A stretch of DNA of 64,000 nt from Crocosphaera sp. UHCC 0190. GTDB taxonomy: Bacteria > Cyanobacteriota > Cyanobacteriia > Cyanobacteriales > Microcystaceae. The notes beneath the pieces are model-generated. The model was not told the DNA's origin and ran no database searches. It saw nothing but the letters and a program-made list of their open reading frames with translations. The stretch's first letter is position 1, and each line of letters begins with the position of its first letter. Location: contig NZ_JAYGHP010000005.1 of the NCBI RefSeq assembly GCF_034932065.1, positions 1 to 64,000 on the forward strand. Direction: 5' to 3'. Below, in pieces: positions 46,428 through 56,392 of the stretch. A program made the position numbers and the translations under genes.

Positions 46428-46537
46428 CACATTTATCTTTCTAAGTTGCTTAATAGATACTCAAAAACAGTTTCCGGCTTACTCAATGATACGGTTAGCC
46501 GGATTTTCTTTTGTTAGGTTATTCATAGGTGAAACCG

Positions 46538-47041
46538 TTAATCAAAATAGAATAACGTCACCAATTTTCGTTGTTCTTCTGCTTCCGCACAGGTTTGTAA
46601 TAGGGTATGACTATCATGAAAGGCAAAGCAGATTAACTGTTGACAACGAGTAATAATTTCTCGGTTACACATAGCACTAGCTTCCCCTAAAGATAAGCCA
46701 TCATTTTCTGGGTTTTCCACCAGATGAATCACCTGTTCTAGTTGCTCTTTAGACTCTCTAGGCTGCTTTGTCAGGCTTTGGGGTAAAATGACTGTCAACA
46801 GGTTAGGATCGGCTCGCATAGCCCCTTTAATCGCGGCTGCGTTGGTTCCTGTGGCACCGGATGTCATCAAACGATTACCACCTAAAACCAAAGCATAACT
46901 CATCATTTCAATTAACTGTTGATGAGTGATCGGGACATGGCGCGAACCTAATAAGGCAATACGTTTTGAACCCGTTTGCTGGATAGCAGCGAGTTCCTGC
47001 GCCAACGTATCTAGGGTAGGAATATCAACTGATTGACTCAA
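46538..47041 (-). CDS. DprA/LOG-like Rossmann protein
   Basis: 167 residues. The core reads RIALLGSRHVPIT, ALVLGGNRLMTSGATGTNAAAIKGAM and LTVILPQ, as in the DNA-processing A (DprA/Smf) nucleotide-binding fold. It lacks the DprA winged-helix end and the SAM domain, so function in DNA uptake cannot be assumed. Stand-alone versions are common in cyanobacteria. Confidence 0.65.
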   Translation of the reverse strand: MSQSVDIPTLDTLAQELAAIQQTGSKRIALLGSRHVPITHQQLIEMMSYALVLGGNRLMTSGATGTNAAAIKGAMRADPNLLTVILPQSLTKQPRESKEQLEQVIHLVENPENDGLSLGEASAMCNREIITRCQQLICFAFHDSHTLLQTCAEAEEQRKLVTLFYFD

Positions 47042-47132
47042 AGACTCTCTCTTGGGCTGAATGACCGCCTGTTATTCTAGCAAACCTCGCTTCGTTATGG
47101 ACTCTCTCTTGTCAAATTTTTATAATTTTGTC

Positions 47133-47810
47133 TCAGTCTCGCAATACATACCCTACACCGCGCACAGTTTGAATAAGGCGTTTTTCTTGTTCTGCTTCTA
47201 GTTTTAAGCGTAAATAGCGGATATAAACCTCAATAATATTGGAATCTCCCATAAAATCATAACCCCACACTCTTTCTAAAATTTGGTCACGGGTTAGCAC
47301 TTGGCGCGGATGAGTAATAAGATATTCTAGAAGGTCAAATTCTTTGGCGGTGAGTTCAATTAAACGACTGCCTCGATAAACTTCACGGGTATTCCGATTT
47401 AAGCTTAAATCTTCAAATTGCAGTAAGTCTGGGTTATCGTCTTGGTTACGTCGCAGGTGGGCCCGCACTCTGGCCAGTAATTCTTCGAGACTAAAAGGCT
47501 TTACAATATAATCATCGGCCCCCGCATCGAGTCCTGCCACGCGATCGCTGATATCATCTTTAGCAGTGACTAACACAATAGGGACTTTACTCCCTGTTTG
47601 GCGGAGGCGTTTACAAATTTCTAAGCCTGAAATACCGGGCAACATCCAATCTAATAAAATTAGGTCAGGGTTAATTTCTCTGGCGGTAGTTAAACCTGAT
47701 AAACCGTCATTAACCACGGTAATTTGATAGCCTTCATATTTTAATTCTAACTCAATGAATTGAGCAAGTTTGGCTTCATCTTCAACGACTAAAATATGGG
47801 CGTTACTCAT
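47133..47810 (-). CDS. OmpR/PhoB-family response regulator
   Basis: 225 residues. The receiver domain has phospho-acceptor Asp54 (LILLDWMLPG), acidic pocket VVEDE and Lys104 (IVKPFS); the winged-helix domain ends in LIQTVRGVGYVLRD. It should bind DNA as a dimer to activate or repress transcription. No kinase is adjacent. It lies 17 bases after the LapA-like gene on the same strand and probably shares its transcript. The regulator name (such as NblR or RppA type) cannot be fixed from sequence. Confidence 0.92.
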   Translation of the reverse strand: MSNAHILVVEDEAKLAQFIELELKYEGYQITVVNDGLSGLTTAREINPDLILLDWMLPGISGLEICKRLRQTGSKVPIVLVTAKDDISDRVAGLDAGADDYIVKPFSLEELLARVRAHLRRNQDDNPDLLQFEDLSLNRNTREVYRGSRLIELTAKEFDLLEYLITHPRQVLTRDQILERVWGYDFMGDSNIIEVYIRYLRLKLEAEQEKRLIQTVRGVGYVLRD

Positions 47811-47827
47811 GGGTTATTGCCTCGTTT

Positions 47828-48115
47828 TTATTGATCAAAGTCAAAGTCAAAATCATTTGAGGATTGAGTTTCCCTCGATAAACGTCGTTTTCCCTTGGGT
47901 TTTAGGGGTTGCCACAGGATCGGTAATAATGCTCCTAAGATAAAACCGCCACTCACACAAAAAGCAAGCAAAACCCCAATGGGTAGTTTAATCGATTGCC
48001 ATAATAAAAAGGTTAAGGAAACAGCAGTAATATTTTGAATCGAAAAAATAGCGATCGCCCCTAACCAAAAAGCAATCAACCCAGCAACCATAAAATTAGT
48101 CAGCAATTTAAGCAT
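47828..48115 (-). CDS. LapA-domain (DUF1049) inner-membrane protein
   Basis: 95 residues from the ATG at 48115. Two hydrophobic helices (FMVAGLIAFWLGAIAIFSIQNITAVSLTFLLW and LPIGVLLAFCVSGGFILGALLPILW) with the SIQN segment are the LapA pattern. The C-terminus is charged and ends in DFDFDFDQ. LapA proteins are linked to envelope homeostasis; in cyanobacteria the exact role is unknown. It is followed by the response regulator gene. Confidence 0.8.
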   Translation of the reverse strand: MLKLLTNFMVAGLIAFWLGAIAIFSIQNITAVSLTFLLWQSIKLPIGVLLAFCVSGGFILGALLPILWQPLKPKGKRRLSRETQSSNDFDFDFDQ

Positions 48116-48310
48116 AATCACTATTGTAATATAAATGACCGCGAAAATTCCTAAATCAATGATTGCTGATGATGCAGATTTGGATATTTTTACGCTTACA
48201 CTGTGATCTAAATCAATCCCAACCTGAGACTGGTATCACCTTCTTAACCGCCTTTTAATAAGATACTTAAATATATGGCATTGAGTAATGTAACCTAACC
48301 CAAAATTATC

Positions 48311-49159
48311 ATGGCAAACCCACAACATTTCGCTCTCCTCACCAGTCATTTAGAAGCTTGGAATCAGTGGCGTAAACAAAACCCTGAAATTATCCCCGAT
48401 CTCCAAGGAGCAAATTTAAGTAATCATAATCTAAGAGGCGTAAATCTGATCGGTGCTAACTTAGAAAAGGCTATTTTTTATGGGACTGATTTAAGTTGTG
48501 CGCGTTTAACTAAAGCAAATCTTCGTCATAGTGATTTTACCTCTGCTATTTGTTTTGAAGGGATCTTTGATGAAGCTGATCTCAGTTATTCTTATCTCAC
48601 ACAAGCTGATTTTAGTCAAGCTTTTTTAAGCAAAGCAAATCTCTATGGAGTCTATTTCATTGAGGCTTATTTAGTTGATGCTAATCTTAAAAATGCTAAC
48701 TTAGAAAAAGCTGATCTCAGCAATGCTTATTTAACGGGCGCAAATTTGACGGGCGCAAATCTACAAGATGCGAATTTTTCTGGTTCAGATTTAACAGGAA
48801 CTCAGGGACTAAAATTGACCTCTGAAGATTCTCGATTTATGCCAGTTTATTCTGCTGATTTTTCGGCTAATTATCTGAACAAAAACACTAAAAAAACTCT
48901 TGATAAATTATCTCAAAAACGAGAAAATTTTGACGGCAAATTAAGGCAAAAAACGATTTCAACTGCGGCAGAATTTTCCAGAAAAGAAACAGATATAAAT
49001 TTTCAAGAAATGACCAAAGAAATTGAAAAACTACGCCTAGAAAACACCAGATTAAAAGTTCAGTTATATGACTTATCTGAGGAACGATTTCAGTTGATCA
49101 ATGAAATTAATCAATTAAAAAAAGCTGATCAAACCCTCATTATTGCTAATGCCTCTTAA
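48311..49159 (+). CDS. Pentapeptide-repeat protein with coiled-coil tail
   Basis: 282 residues. Residues 28-160 consist of A(N/D)Lxx five-residue repeats (ANLSN, ANLEK, ADLSY, ANLTG and so on) forming a right-handed quadrilateral helix, a DNA-mimicking or scaffold fold. The C-terminal part (from about 195) is charged and helical with an EIEKLRLENTRLKVQLYDLSEERFQLINEINQL coiled coil, suggesting oligomerisation. Such fusions are frequent in cyanobacteria; function unknown. Confidence 0.85.
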   Translation: MANPQHFALLTSHLEAWNQWRKQNPEIIPDLQGANLSNHNLRGVNLIGANLEKAIFYGTDLSCARLTKANLRHSDFTSAICFEGIFDEADLSYSYLTQADFSQAFLSKANLYGVYFIEAYLVDANLKNANLEKADLSNAYLTGANLTGANLQDANFSGSDLTGTQGLKLTSEDSRFMPVYSADFSANYLNKNTKKTLDKLSQKRENFDGKLRQKTISTAAEFSRKETDINFQEMTKEIEKLRLENTRLKVQLYDLSEERFQLINEINQLKKADQTLIIANAS

Positions 49160-49508
49160 CATTTTTATGGAGATTAATTAGAGATTGGGGAAAGAAATAA
49201 TCAAAGAAATTTAGATTAGATATTCTTTCCCTTTACTTTGATAATAATAATAAAGTTATAGGTTGCGTAGGCAACCGTTGTTTGTATAGCTAAACTCTTT
49301 AGAGTTATAGCTTTGGGACAGGGAACAGGAGAAAATAAAAAGGAATCAGCAGAAAAAGCAGTAAAAATGATACAATAGCTTTAACTGTAAACGTCTACCT
49401 TCAAACTGTGATCTATGAGTTATCGATAACAATTTATTGGGAAGGATAGAATTTCAATTTCCATCAACTGTTATCATTTAACCGAAAGATTCCCCAAACA
49501 GGAAAATT
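49160..49508. other. Intergenic region with two hairpins, 349 bases
   Basis: No gene visible. Hairpin 1 is GGTTGC-GTAG-GCAACC (49261-49276). Hairpin 2 is AGCTAAACTCT / AGAGTTATAGCT (49288-49312) with one bulge. Together they look like a dispersed palindromic unit of a type seen in cyanobacterial spacers; they could also end the pentapeptide transcript. Confidence 0.5.
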
Positions 49509-52500
49509 ATGTCTACTTTACATGGAATTTGGCTTAAAAATAATCATCAAAGCAATTTGTTTGTTTGGGGGGAAACTTGGCGAACTTTATCCTTAGAAAG
49601 TTATTCAGATGATGTTATTAATCTACATCCTTTTGGCTTAAATAAATTAGAATTTTTTGCTTATTTAAACACTCAAAATATTAAAATTAATCAACCAAAA
49701 GAAGCAAATTGGGATTCTATCATTATTACGTTACCAAGTCAAAAAATTCCTAAGCAAAAGCAAATTATTCCTTTGTTTTCCGTCCAATTATTAGAGGATG
49801 AAAAGCGAAAAAAAACGGTATTTTTAAACCAGTGGAAACTAGAAGGAATCTATCTTAATGTCGGGGAAACAATTAATTTTTTGAGTCAGTTACCCTTAGC
49901 TTTTTCAGACAATAGTGAAAATTATATTGGTCAAGATCTAAAGTTTTGGACACACCTTTATCGTTGGAGTCTTGATCTGTTGAGTAGGGGTAAATATTTA
50001 CCAGGAATTCTCCCTCAAGAAAATGGAAACTCTCAAGGTTTATGGTATCCTTTACTTGACAGTGTAATTGATCAGGCACAGTTAGCTAAATTTACCCAAC
50101 TTATGCCTATAGCTTGTCTAGAAAATGATGAGTTAACTTTAGTATCTGAAAGACTATTACTGCAAAAACAAGCCATAATTCTTGACTTTTTATCAACCAT
50201 CATTGATCATCAAATTCGTCTATTTTCTCCCTTATCAATTACCCCTAATATTTTTATTCAAAAATGGTTACAGTCTCTGACAACATCATCCTCAAAAATT
50301 GTTGCTTCAGACACAGACATTAAACGGCTAAGTAATGCCTTAAATAATTGGACATCTTCTCTTGATGACTATCTCATTACTCCGAGTAAAAATAAACTAG
50401 GAATCAATCAATTTCGCGTTTGTTTCAAGTTAGAAATTCCCCCCTCCAATCTACCAAATTCTGGCGATATAAATTGGACGTTAAAATATTGCTTACAAGC
50501 GTTAGATGATGCTGAATTTATTATTGATGCCCAAACAATATGGCAACATCCTGTTAAACAATTAGTTTGGCAAAATCGCACGATAGAAAATCCTCAAGAA
50601 ACCCTATTAAAAGGATTAGGATTAGCTTCACGATTGTATTTTATCATTAAAGAAAGCTTACAAGAAGCATCTCCAACCTCTTGTCAATTAGATCCGATTC
50701 AAGTTTATGAATTTATTCGCTCAATTGCTGAAACTTTAAAAGATAATGGTTTAGGAGTTATGCTGCCTCCAAGTTTAGCTAAGGGGGTAGAAGAAAAGCG
50801 TTTAGGTATCAGTTTAACCGCAGGAGTTGAAGCGAAAAAAGGAGAAAGACTTAGCCTAAAAAGTTTACTAAATTATCAATTAAACTTGGCCATTGGAGAG
50901 ACAAAAATTTCTCAGAAAGACTTTGAAAAATTGTTAGCAAAAAAATCTCCTTTAGTGGAAGTTAATGGAGAATGGATCGCCTTACAACCGACGGATGTTA
51001 AAGCAGCACAAACTATTTTAAATCAATCTTATGAACCGCTTCAATTATCAGTTGAAGATGCTTTACGCCTCAGTACAGGAGATAACTCAATGTTAGCTAA
51101 ATTGCCTGTTACCAACTTTGAAACAACGGGAGATTTAGCGCAATTAATTAATAGTATCAATAACAATGAATCCATAAAACCAATTGAAAATCCACCCGGT
51201 TTTAAAGGGCAATTAAGACCTTATCAACAGCGAGGAGTTGGTTGGTTAGCATTTCTCGAAAAATGGGGTTTAGGAGCTTGTTTAGCTGATGATATGGGAT
51301 TAGGAAAAACCCCTCAACTCTTAGGATTTCTCTTATATTTGAAAGACGAAGATATGTTAATAAAACCCACCTTAATTGTCTGCCCTACTTCAGTTTTAAA
51401 TAATTGGGAAAGAGAAGTGAAAAAATTTGCACCAACCCTCTCTACTTTAATTCATCATGGGGATAAAAGAAGTAAGGGTAAAGACTTTCTCAAAGCAGTT
51501 AACAAGAAAAATTTAGTAATTACAAGTTACGCCTTAATTTATCGAGATCTCAAAAGTTTTGAACAGGTTGAATGGCAAGGCATTGTCTTAGATGAAGCGC
51601 AAAATATTAAAAATCCTCAAGCAAAACAGTCTCAAGCATTACGTCAATTATCCACACAATTTCGAGTAGCTTTAACAGGAACTCCTGTAGAAAATCGTTT
51701 GATAGAATTATGGTCAATCCTTGATTTTCTTAACCCAGGATTTCTAGGAACGCAGCAATTTTTCCGCCGTCGTTTTGCTACCCCAATTGAAAAATATGGG
51801 GATAAAGAATCTTTACAAATTATGCGCTCTTTAGTGCGTCCTTTTATTTTAAGAAGATTGAAAACGGATCGAGATATTATTCAAGATTTACCTGAAAAAC
51901 AGGAAATGACAGTGTTTTGTGGTTTATCTTCGGAACAGGCTAAACTTTATCAGCAATTAGTCGATAATTCTCTCATAGAAATTGAGGAACAAACCGGAAT
52001 TCAACGCAGGGGATTAATTCTCAGTTTACTCCTAAAATTAAAACAAATTTGTAACCATCCAGGTCATTTTTTAAAAGAAAAAGCTTTAGACTCTGGACAA
52101 AAATCAGGAAAATTGTTAAGATTAGAAGAGATGTTAGAAGAAGTTATCGAAGAAGGAGATCATGCCTTAATTTTCACCCAATTTTCGGAGTGGGGAAAAC
52201 TGTTACAACCCTATTTAAAGAAAAAATTCTCTCAAGATGTTCTCTTTTTATATGGGGCAACTCGTCGAGAAAAACGACAAGAAATGATTGATCAGTTTCA
52301 AAATGATCCCAAGGGACCCCAGATTTTTATTCTCTCCTTAAAAGCTGGAGGAACAGGATTAAATTTAACCCGCGCTAATCATGTTTTTCATATTGATCGT
52401 TGGTGGAACCCTGCGGTAGAAAATCAAGCGACTGATCGCGCTTTTCGCTTAGGACAAAAACGTAATGTTCAGGTACATAAATTTGTTTGTACTGGAACCT

Positions 52501-52649
52501 TAGAAGAAAGAATCAATGAAATGTTAGAAAGTAAACAACAATTAGCAGAACAAACTGTTGATACGGGTGAACAATGGTTAACGGAATTAGATACGGATCA
52601 GTTACGGAATTTATTATTATTAGATCGAGATTCTATTATTGATGATTAG
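49509..52649 (+). CDS. SNF2-family DEAD/DEAH-type helicase (HepA/RapA-related)
   Basis: 1046 residues. The first 450 residues include a bacterial SNF2-associated domain (about 445-500, NLAIGETKISQKDFEKLLAKKSPLVEVNGEWIAL). Motif I is DDMGLGKTPQ near residue 595, with Pro where Ile/Val is usual. Motif II is DEAQ near 695, then LTGTPVENRL, SLKAGGTGLNLTRANHVFHIDRWWNPAVENQATDRAFRLGQ. It is a double-stranded DNA translocase; partners in cyanobacteria are not clear. It may affect DNA repair or transcription recycling. It is convergent with devA. Confidence 0.92.
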   Translation: MSTLHGIWLKNNHQSNLFVWGETWRTLSLESYSDDVINLHPFGLNKLEFFAYLNTQNIKINQPKEANWDSIIITLPSQKIPKQKQIIPLFSVQLLEDEKRKKTVFLNQWKLEGIYLNVGETINFLSQLPLAFSDNSENYIGQDLKFWTHLYRWSLDLLSRGKYLPGILPQENGNSQGLWYPLLDSVIDQAQLAKFTQLMPIACLENDELTLVSERLLLQKQAIILDFLSTIIDHQIRLFSPLSITPNIFIQKWLQSLTTSSSKIVASDTDIKRLSNALNNWTSSLDDYLITPSKNKLGINQFRVCFKLEIPPSNLPNSGDINWTLKYCLQALDDAEFIIDAQTIWQHPVKQLVWQNRTIENPQETLLKGLGLASRLYFIIKESLQEASPTSCQLDPIQVYEFIRSIAETLKDNGLGVMLPPSLAKGVEEKRLGISLTAGVEAKKGERLSLKSLLNYQLNLAIGETKISQKDFEKLLAKKSPLVEVNGEWIALQPTDVKAAQTILNQSYEPLQLSVEDALRLSTGDNSMLAKLPVTNFETTGDLAQLINSINNNESIKPIENPPGFKGQLRPYQQRGVGWLAFLEKWGLGACLADDMGLGKTPQLLGFLLYLKDEDMLIKPTLIVCPTSVLNNWEREVKKFAPTLSTLIHHGDKRSKGKDFLKAVNKKNLVITSYALIYRDLKSFEQVEWQGIVLDEAQNIKNPQAKQSQALRQLSTQFRVALTGTPVENRLIELWSILDFLNPGFLGTQQFFRRRFATPIEKYGDKESLQIMRSLVRPFILRRLKTDRDIIQDLPEKQEMTVFCGLSSEQAKLYQQLVDNSLIEIEEQTGIQRRGLILSLLLKLKQICNHPGHFLKEKALDSGQKSGKLLRLEEMLEEVIEEGDHALIFTQFSEWGKLLQPYLKKKFSQDVLFLYGATRREKRQEMIDQFQNDPKGPQIFILSLKAGGTGLNLTRANHVFHIDRWWNPAVENQATDRAFRLGQKRNVQVHKFVCTGTLEERINEMLESKQQLAEQTVDTGEQWLTELDTDQLRNLLLLDRDSIIDD

Positions 52650-52656
52650 AATTGAC

Positions 52657-53334
52657 TTACGAATTAATTAAATGGCCATCTTCCATGTGAATAATCCGAT
52701 CTGCCATATCTAAAATACGATTATCATGGGTGACTAATAAAATAGTACATCCCTGTTCTTTCGTTAACCTTTCCATAATATCAACCACGTCGCGCCCTGT
52801 TTTACTATCTAAGGCAGCAGTGGGTTCATCTGCTAATACTAATTTAGGATGACTCACTAAGGCACGAGCGATCGCCACCCGTTGTTTTTGCCCTCCTGAG
52901 AGTTGATCGGGATAATAATTTACCCGTTCCCCTAACCCTACCATTTGTAACATCCCTTCCGATTTAGCGATCGCCTCTTGATTACTAATATGGTCATGTA
53001 ATTCGATAGACATTTGTACATTTTGCCTAGCAGTTAAAAAGGGCAATAAGTTATGAGCTTGAAAAATATAGCCCAGATAACGACGCACATTAACTAATTT
53101 ATCTTCCTTGGCCCCGTTAAGTTCATAATCAATGGTTTGAAGACTGCCCTGTTGCACTGAGCGTAAGGCTCCAATTAGGGAGAGTAATGTGGTTTTGCCT
53201 GAACCAGAGGGGCCTGTCATAATCACAATTTCCCCTGGATTAATCTCTAAATTAATATCAAATAAAACTTGTTTTTTTAATCTATCTTTACCAAAAAAAT
53301 GATTAAGACTATGAATGGCAATAACAGGTTTCAT
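52657..53334 (-). CDS. devA: DevA-type ABC transporter ATPase
   Basis: 225 residues. Walker A GPSGSGKTTLL, signature LSGGQKQRVAIARAL, Walker B LVLADEP and the His switch (VTHD) are intact. DevBCA exporters move glycolipids or other envelope substances. Its start overlaps the devB stop by four bases (ATGA), so translation is coupled. Confidence 0.93.
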   Translation of the reverse strand: MKPVIAIHSLNHFFGKDRLKKQVLFDINLEINPGEIVIMTGPSGSGKTTLLSLIGALRSVQQGSLQTIDYELNGAKEDKLVNVRRYLGYIFQAHNLLPFLTARQNVQMSIELHDHISNQEAIAKSEGMLQMVGLGERVNYYPDQLSGGQKQRVAIARALVSHPKLVLADEPTAALDSKTGRDVVDIMERLTKEQGCTILLVTHDNRILDMADRIIHMEDGHLINS

Positions 53335-54677
53335 CGGTTTTCAGAACTGTCAATAATGACATTTACTTGTAAGTTGGTTAATTGGGCAACCCGTTGACTA
53401 TCTTCAGGATTGAGGCGGATTTTAACTTCCACTACTCTAGCATCTGCATCAGCCGTTGGATCAGTTCCTAAGACCTTTTGTCGATCAACCTGTAAGCCAA
53501 TTTCTTCAACAGTTCCCTGTAATTCTTCTACTACCCCATCAGCCGTAATTGTTACAGCTTGTCCCTGGCGTACTCGCATCACGTCACTTTCGTAAACTTC
53601 TGCGGTAACGTACATTTGCGCCGTTTCCCCTAATTCAACAATGCCCTGATTTTGCACCATTTCTCCTGGCCAAGTCTGAACTTTTAAGATTTGACCGGCT
53701 CTAGGGGCTTTTACATAGGCTAACGCTAAATTAGCTTCAGCTTGTTTCACCGCAGCTTGGGCAGAGGCAAGTTCACTTTGAGCAACTTGTATATCGACGG
53801 GGCGCACTTCAGAAACAGCACTAAGCATAGCTTGGTTTTCTGCAATTTGTGTCTGAAGGGTGGTGATGGTACGATTTAGATTGGCTTTAGCTGAATTAAT
53901 TTGGTCTTGTAAGGTGCTAATAATGCGTTGAAGATTAGCATTGGCTTCTTGTACTTGTTTTTGGGTAATTTCTTGCTGCAAACATACCCGATCATATTCT
54001 TGTACGGAAACCGCTCCATCTTGATTTAAAGTTTGATAGCGTTGGCATTCCGTAGTGTTATTGCGTAATTCTGCCTTTAATCGCTCAATGGTAGCTTTTT
54101 GAGCATTTCTTTCTCCGAGTAATTGGGCTTCTAAATTAGCAATGCTAGATCGCTGTACCGCAATTTGTCCTTCTAGCTCCGCTTTGGTTCCCATAAATCT
54201 CGCATTTTGGGCGTTAATATCCCCTTGTTTAGCTCCTGCTTTTACTTTGGCTAAGTTAGCTTGGGCAACTTGAACCTGAGTTTTGGCTTGCTCTAAAGCT
54301 GATTGTAGGCGATCGCGGCTATCAAGAATAGCAATGATTTGATTTGCTTTAACTTGATCACCCCGTTGCACCAGCAATTGAGTAACCCGCGCTCCTTCCT
54401 GAAAAGCAGGTGCAGAAACTTTAATGGTTTCTCCTTTGGGTTCCAAATAACCTAATGCAGCGACTCTAGAAGGCTCTGGACTCTCTGAGGATAGGGGAGA
54501 GGGGGAAGACTGGGCAATTTGTTGGCGCATGAGAGGAACAGCATAAAAGACAACACCACCAGTTAACAAAACTCCCCATCCAGAAATTGCAAGTAGCCAG
54601 AGGAATTTAGGACGTTTTTGGTTTTCTGTCTTTTCTAGCTTGCCTTGATACAAGGACTTTCCTGGGCTTCCTAACAT
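53331..54677 (-). CDS. devB: DevB-type membrane fusion protein (HlyD family)
   Basis: 448 residues. A single N-terminal membrane helix (FLWLLAISGWGVLLTGGVVFYAVPL) is followed by lipoyl/barrel-sandwich parts (LEPKGETIKVSAPAF, VKANQIIAILDSRD), a long alpha-hairpin of about 200 residues rich in Gln/Ala, and a beta barrel (AYVKAPRAGQILKVQTWPGEMVQ). It links DevC/DevA to an outer-membrane channel such as TolC. AGGAG lies eight bases upstream of the ATG. Confidence 0.93.
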   Translation of the reverse strand: MLGSPGKSLYQGKLEKTENQKRPKFLWLLAISGWGVLLTGGVVFYAVPLMRQQIAQSSPSPLSSESPEPSRVAALGYLEPKGETIKVSAPAFQEGARVTQLLVQRGDQVKANQIIAILDSRDRLQSALEQAKTQVQVAQANLAKVKAGAKQGDINAQNARFMGTKAELEGQIAVQRSSIANLEAQLLGERNAQKATIERLKAELRNNTTECQRYQTLNQDGAVSVQEYDRVCLQQEITQKQVQEANANLQRIISTLQDQINSAKANLNRTITTLQTQIAENQAMLSAVSEVRPVDIQVAQSELASAQAAVKQAEANLALAYVKAPRAGQILKVQTWPGEMVQNQGIVELGETAQMYVTAEVYESDVMRVRQGQAVTITADGVVEELQGTVEEIGLQVDRQKVLGTDPTADADARVVEVKIRLNPEDSQRVAQLTNLQVNVIIDSSENR

Positions 54678-54788
54678 GAGTAGCTCTCCTGGGTTTCTGA
54701 CGATAGGGATTGAGTTGACCGCATCATCTATAGAATTCCCTAAAATTCATATTTAACTACAATTTTGTCAAAAAGTGGTGAAGGGTCG

Positions 54789-55994
54789 TCAAAAAATATC
54801 GGCCGGATCAGCATCTTTCAGCTTTTTGATAGCTGTTGCTCCAGCGATAAAACACATGATTAGGGTTAAAAAAAACACCCAAATTGCTCTTTGAACTGTC
54901 ATGGCAATGGGTAAAAAAGTCGCTTTTTTCGCCACCTCATAAATAATTATCGAGAGCAAAAATCCGGGGATATAGCCTAAAACAGCGATAAAGGTAGCTT
55001 GCTGGAGAATCATGGATAACAGATAACTATTACGATAACCAATCGCTTTCAAGGTGGCATATTCGGAGAGATGTTCTGATACATTACTATAAAGAATTTG
55101 ATAAACAACAACAACACCGACAACAATCCCTAAAACAATGCCTAAACTGAAAATAAAGCCAATGGCTGTACTACTATTCCAGTAATCTTGCTCAAATTCT
55201 ATGTATTCTTGTTTTGATAAAACTTTTACATCTTTGGGTAAGTATGCTCTGAGTTTACGAGCAAATTCTTCCCTGTTAACACCAGGCTTCAATTTAATTA
55301 ATCCCACATCAATAGCAGTCTGAGGACGTTTATTAAAAATTCTCAAAAAGTTAACATCGCTGGTGACAATATTCCCATCTGCGCCAAAAGAAGTTCCTAA
55401 TTCAAATAAACCTACCACATCAATTTTGATTGTTTGACCAGCCTGAGTGAGTTGGGTCGCTACTTTCCCCTTTTCTTTGACGGACGAGATAATTGAACCA
55501 AATTCATACCGAGAATTTTGATCGAACAAGATATTTTCAGGAATTTTTAACTTGTTTCGATTTTCTTGCATACCTGGCAGATTTAACACTGAGCGTCTTG
55601 CATCAATGCCAATTACAAAGATTTTCCGCCAATATTTTTTGTCTTGGGGATTTTGCCACTGGGCAAAGCCTAGATAAATGGGACTAATAAATTCAACTTC
55701 TTTAAAAGCCAAGGATTGCCATAAACGTTTCTTATTAAAGGATTCCATCGCAATTAAGGCATTGGATTTGGGACTAATTAAAAAAACATCTCCTTGTAAT
55801 GATTGGTGAAAGCGCACAGCACTTTCAAATAAACTGTGTTTTAATCCAAATTGGACAAAAACTATGACAACCGCAAAAATCACGCCAGCAAGTGCTACTA
55901 ATAGCCGCGTTTTTTGGTGTCTAAGTTGTAGCCCAGCTGTCGGAATTTTAAAAATCATATCCTTTAAACGCATCCATGAACTCAAAGGTAGCAT
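54789..55994 (-). CDS. devC: DevC-type ABC transporter permease
   Basis: 401 residues from the ATG at 55994; a GTG at 56027 would add eleven residues that relatives lack. Four transmembrane segments (TRLLVALAGVIFAVVIVFV, FSLGIVLGIVVGVVVVYQILY, AVLGYIPGFLLSIIIYE, AIWVFFLTLIMCFIAG) with a large periplasmic part between the first two, as in MacB/FtsX. It is the first gene of a C-B-A order operon. Confidence 0.9.
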   Translation of the reverse strand: MLPLSSWMRLKDMIFKIPTAGLQLRHQKTRLLVALAGVIFAVVIVFVQFGLKHSLFESAVRFHQSLQGDVFLISPKSNALIAMESFNKKRLWQSLAFKEVEFISPIYLGFAQWQNPQDKKYWRKIFVIGIDARRSVLNLPGMQENRNKLKIPENILFDQNSRYEFGSIISSVKEKGKVATQLTQAGQTIKIDVVGLFELGTSFGADGNIVTSDVNFLRIFNKRPQTAIDVGLIKLKPGVNREEFARKLRAYLPKDVKVLSKQEYIEFEQDYWNSSTAIGFIFSLGIVLGIVVGVVVVYQILYSNVSEHLSEYATLKAIGYRNSYLLSMILQQATFIAVLGYIPGFLLSIIIYEVAKKATFLPIAMTVQRAIWVFFLTLIMCFIAGATAIKKLKDADPADIF

Positions 55995-56027
55995 CTTTAT
56001 CTCTTTTGTATCTTCAACTATAGCCAC

Positions 56028-56392
56028 CCTACAATCATACTAGACTGTACAGTGTGTACTTTGGCGTGAGTGAGTCTAAATATATATATACCATTATCCT
56101 ATTTTACTTGCCCAAAAATAGACAAAAGTAGAAACTTTATATATATGTCATCGAAGCTAATCTTTACAGCTTTTTAAAAAACTTAGAAATAATGGGATTT
56201 TAAGCTTTTTACGGCAATTTATATCAATTAATAGCCATAAAACCTATAACATTAGATTATTTTAATTGCCCCAAGTTGGACAAAAAGATAAAAAATATAC
56301 CCCATAAAAATTAATATTGACGTATCAAAATATATCAACTAAAATGTCAACTGTATAAACACTCATTCCCTATATTTTTTGGGAGAATTATT
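56028..56392. promoter_or_regulatory. Divergent control region between devC and the PEP-CTERM gene
   Basis: Very AT-rich, with no gene. It contains a 13-bp palindrome GTACAGTGTGTAC (56047-56059) 20 bases before the outermost devC start, two imperfect direct copies of TTTTA(C/A)TTGCCC...GACAAAA (56102-56128 and 56260-56286), and a TATATATATA run at about 56082-56091. These are candidate binding sites; regulators unknown. Confidence 0.5.

Noticed and set aside
48311-48800. Periodic sequence suggesting tandem repeats or a CRISPR-like array
   Set aside because: The periodicity is 15 bases from pentapeptide codons in a coding gene; no direct repeats with unique spacers.
56047-56059. LexA or NtcA site upstream of devC
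   Set aside because: Spacing between GTAC halves is one base too long for the cyanobacterial LexA box, and GTA/TAC are seven bases apart, not the eight needed for NtcA.
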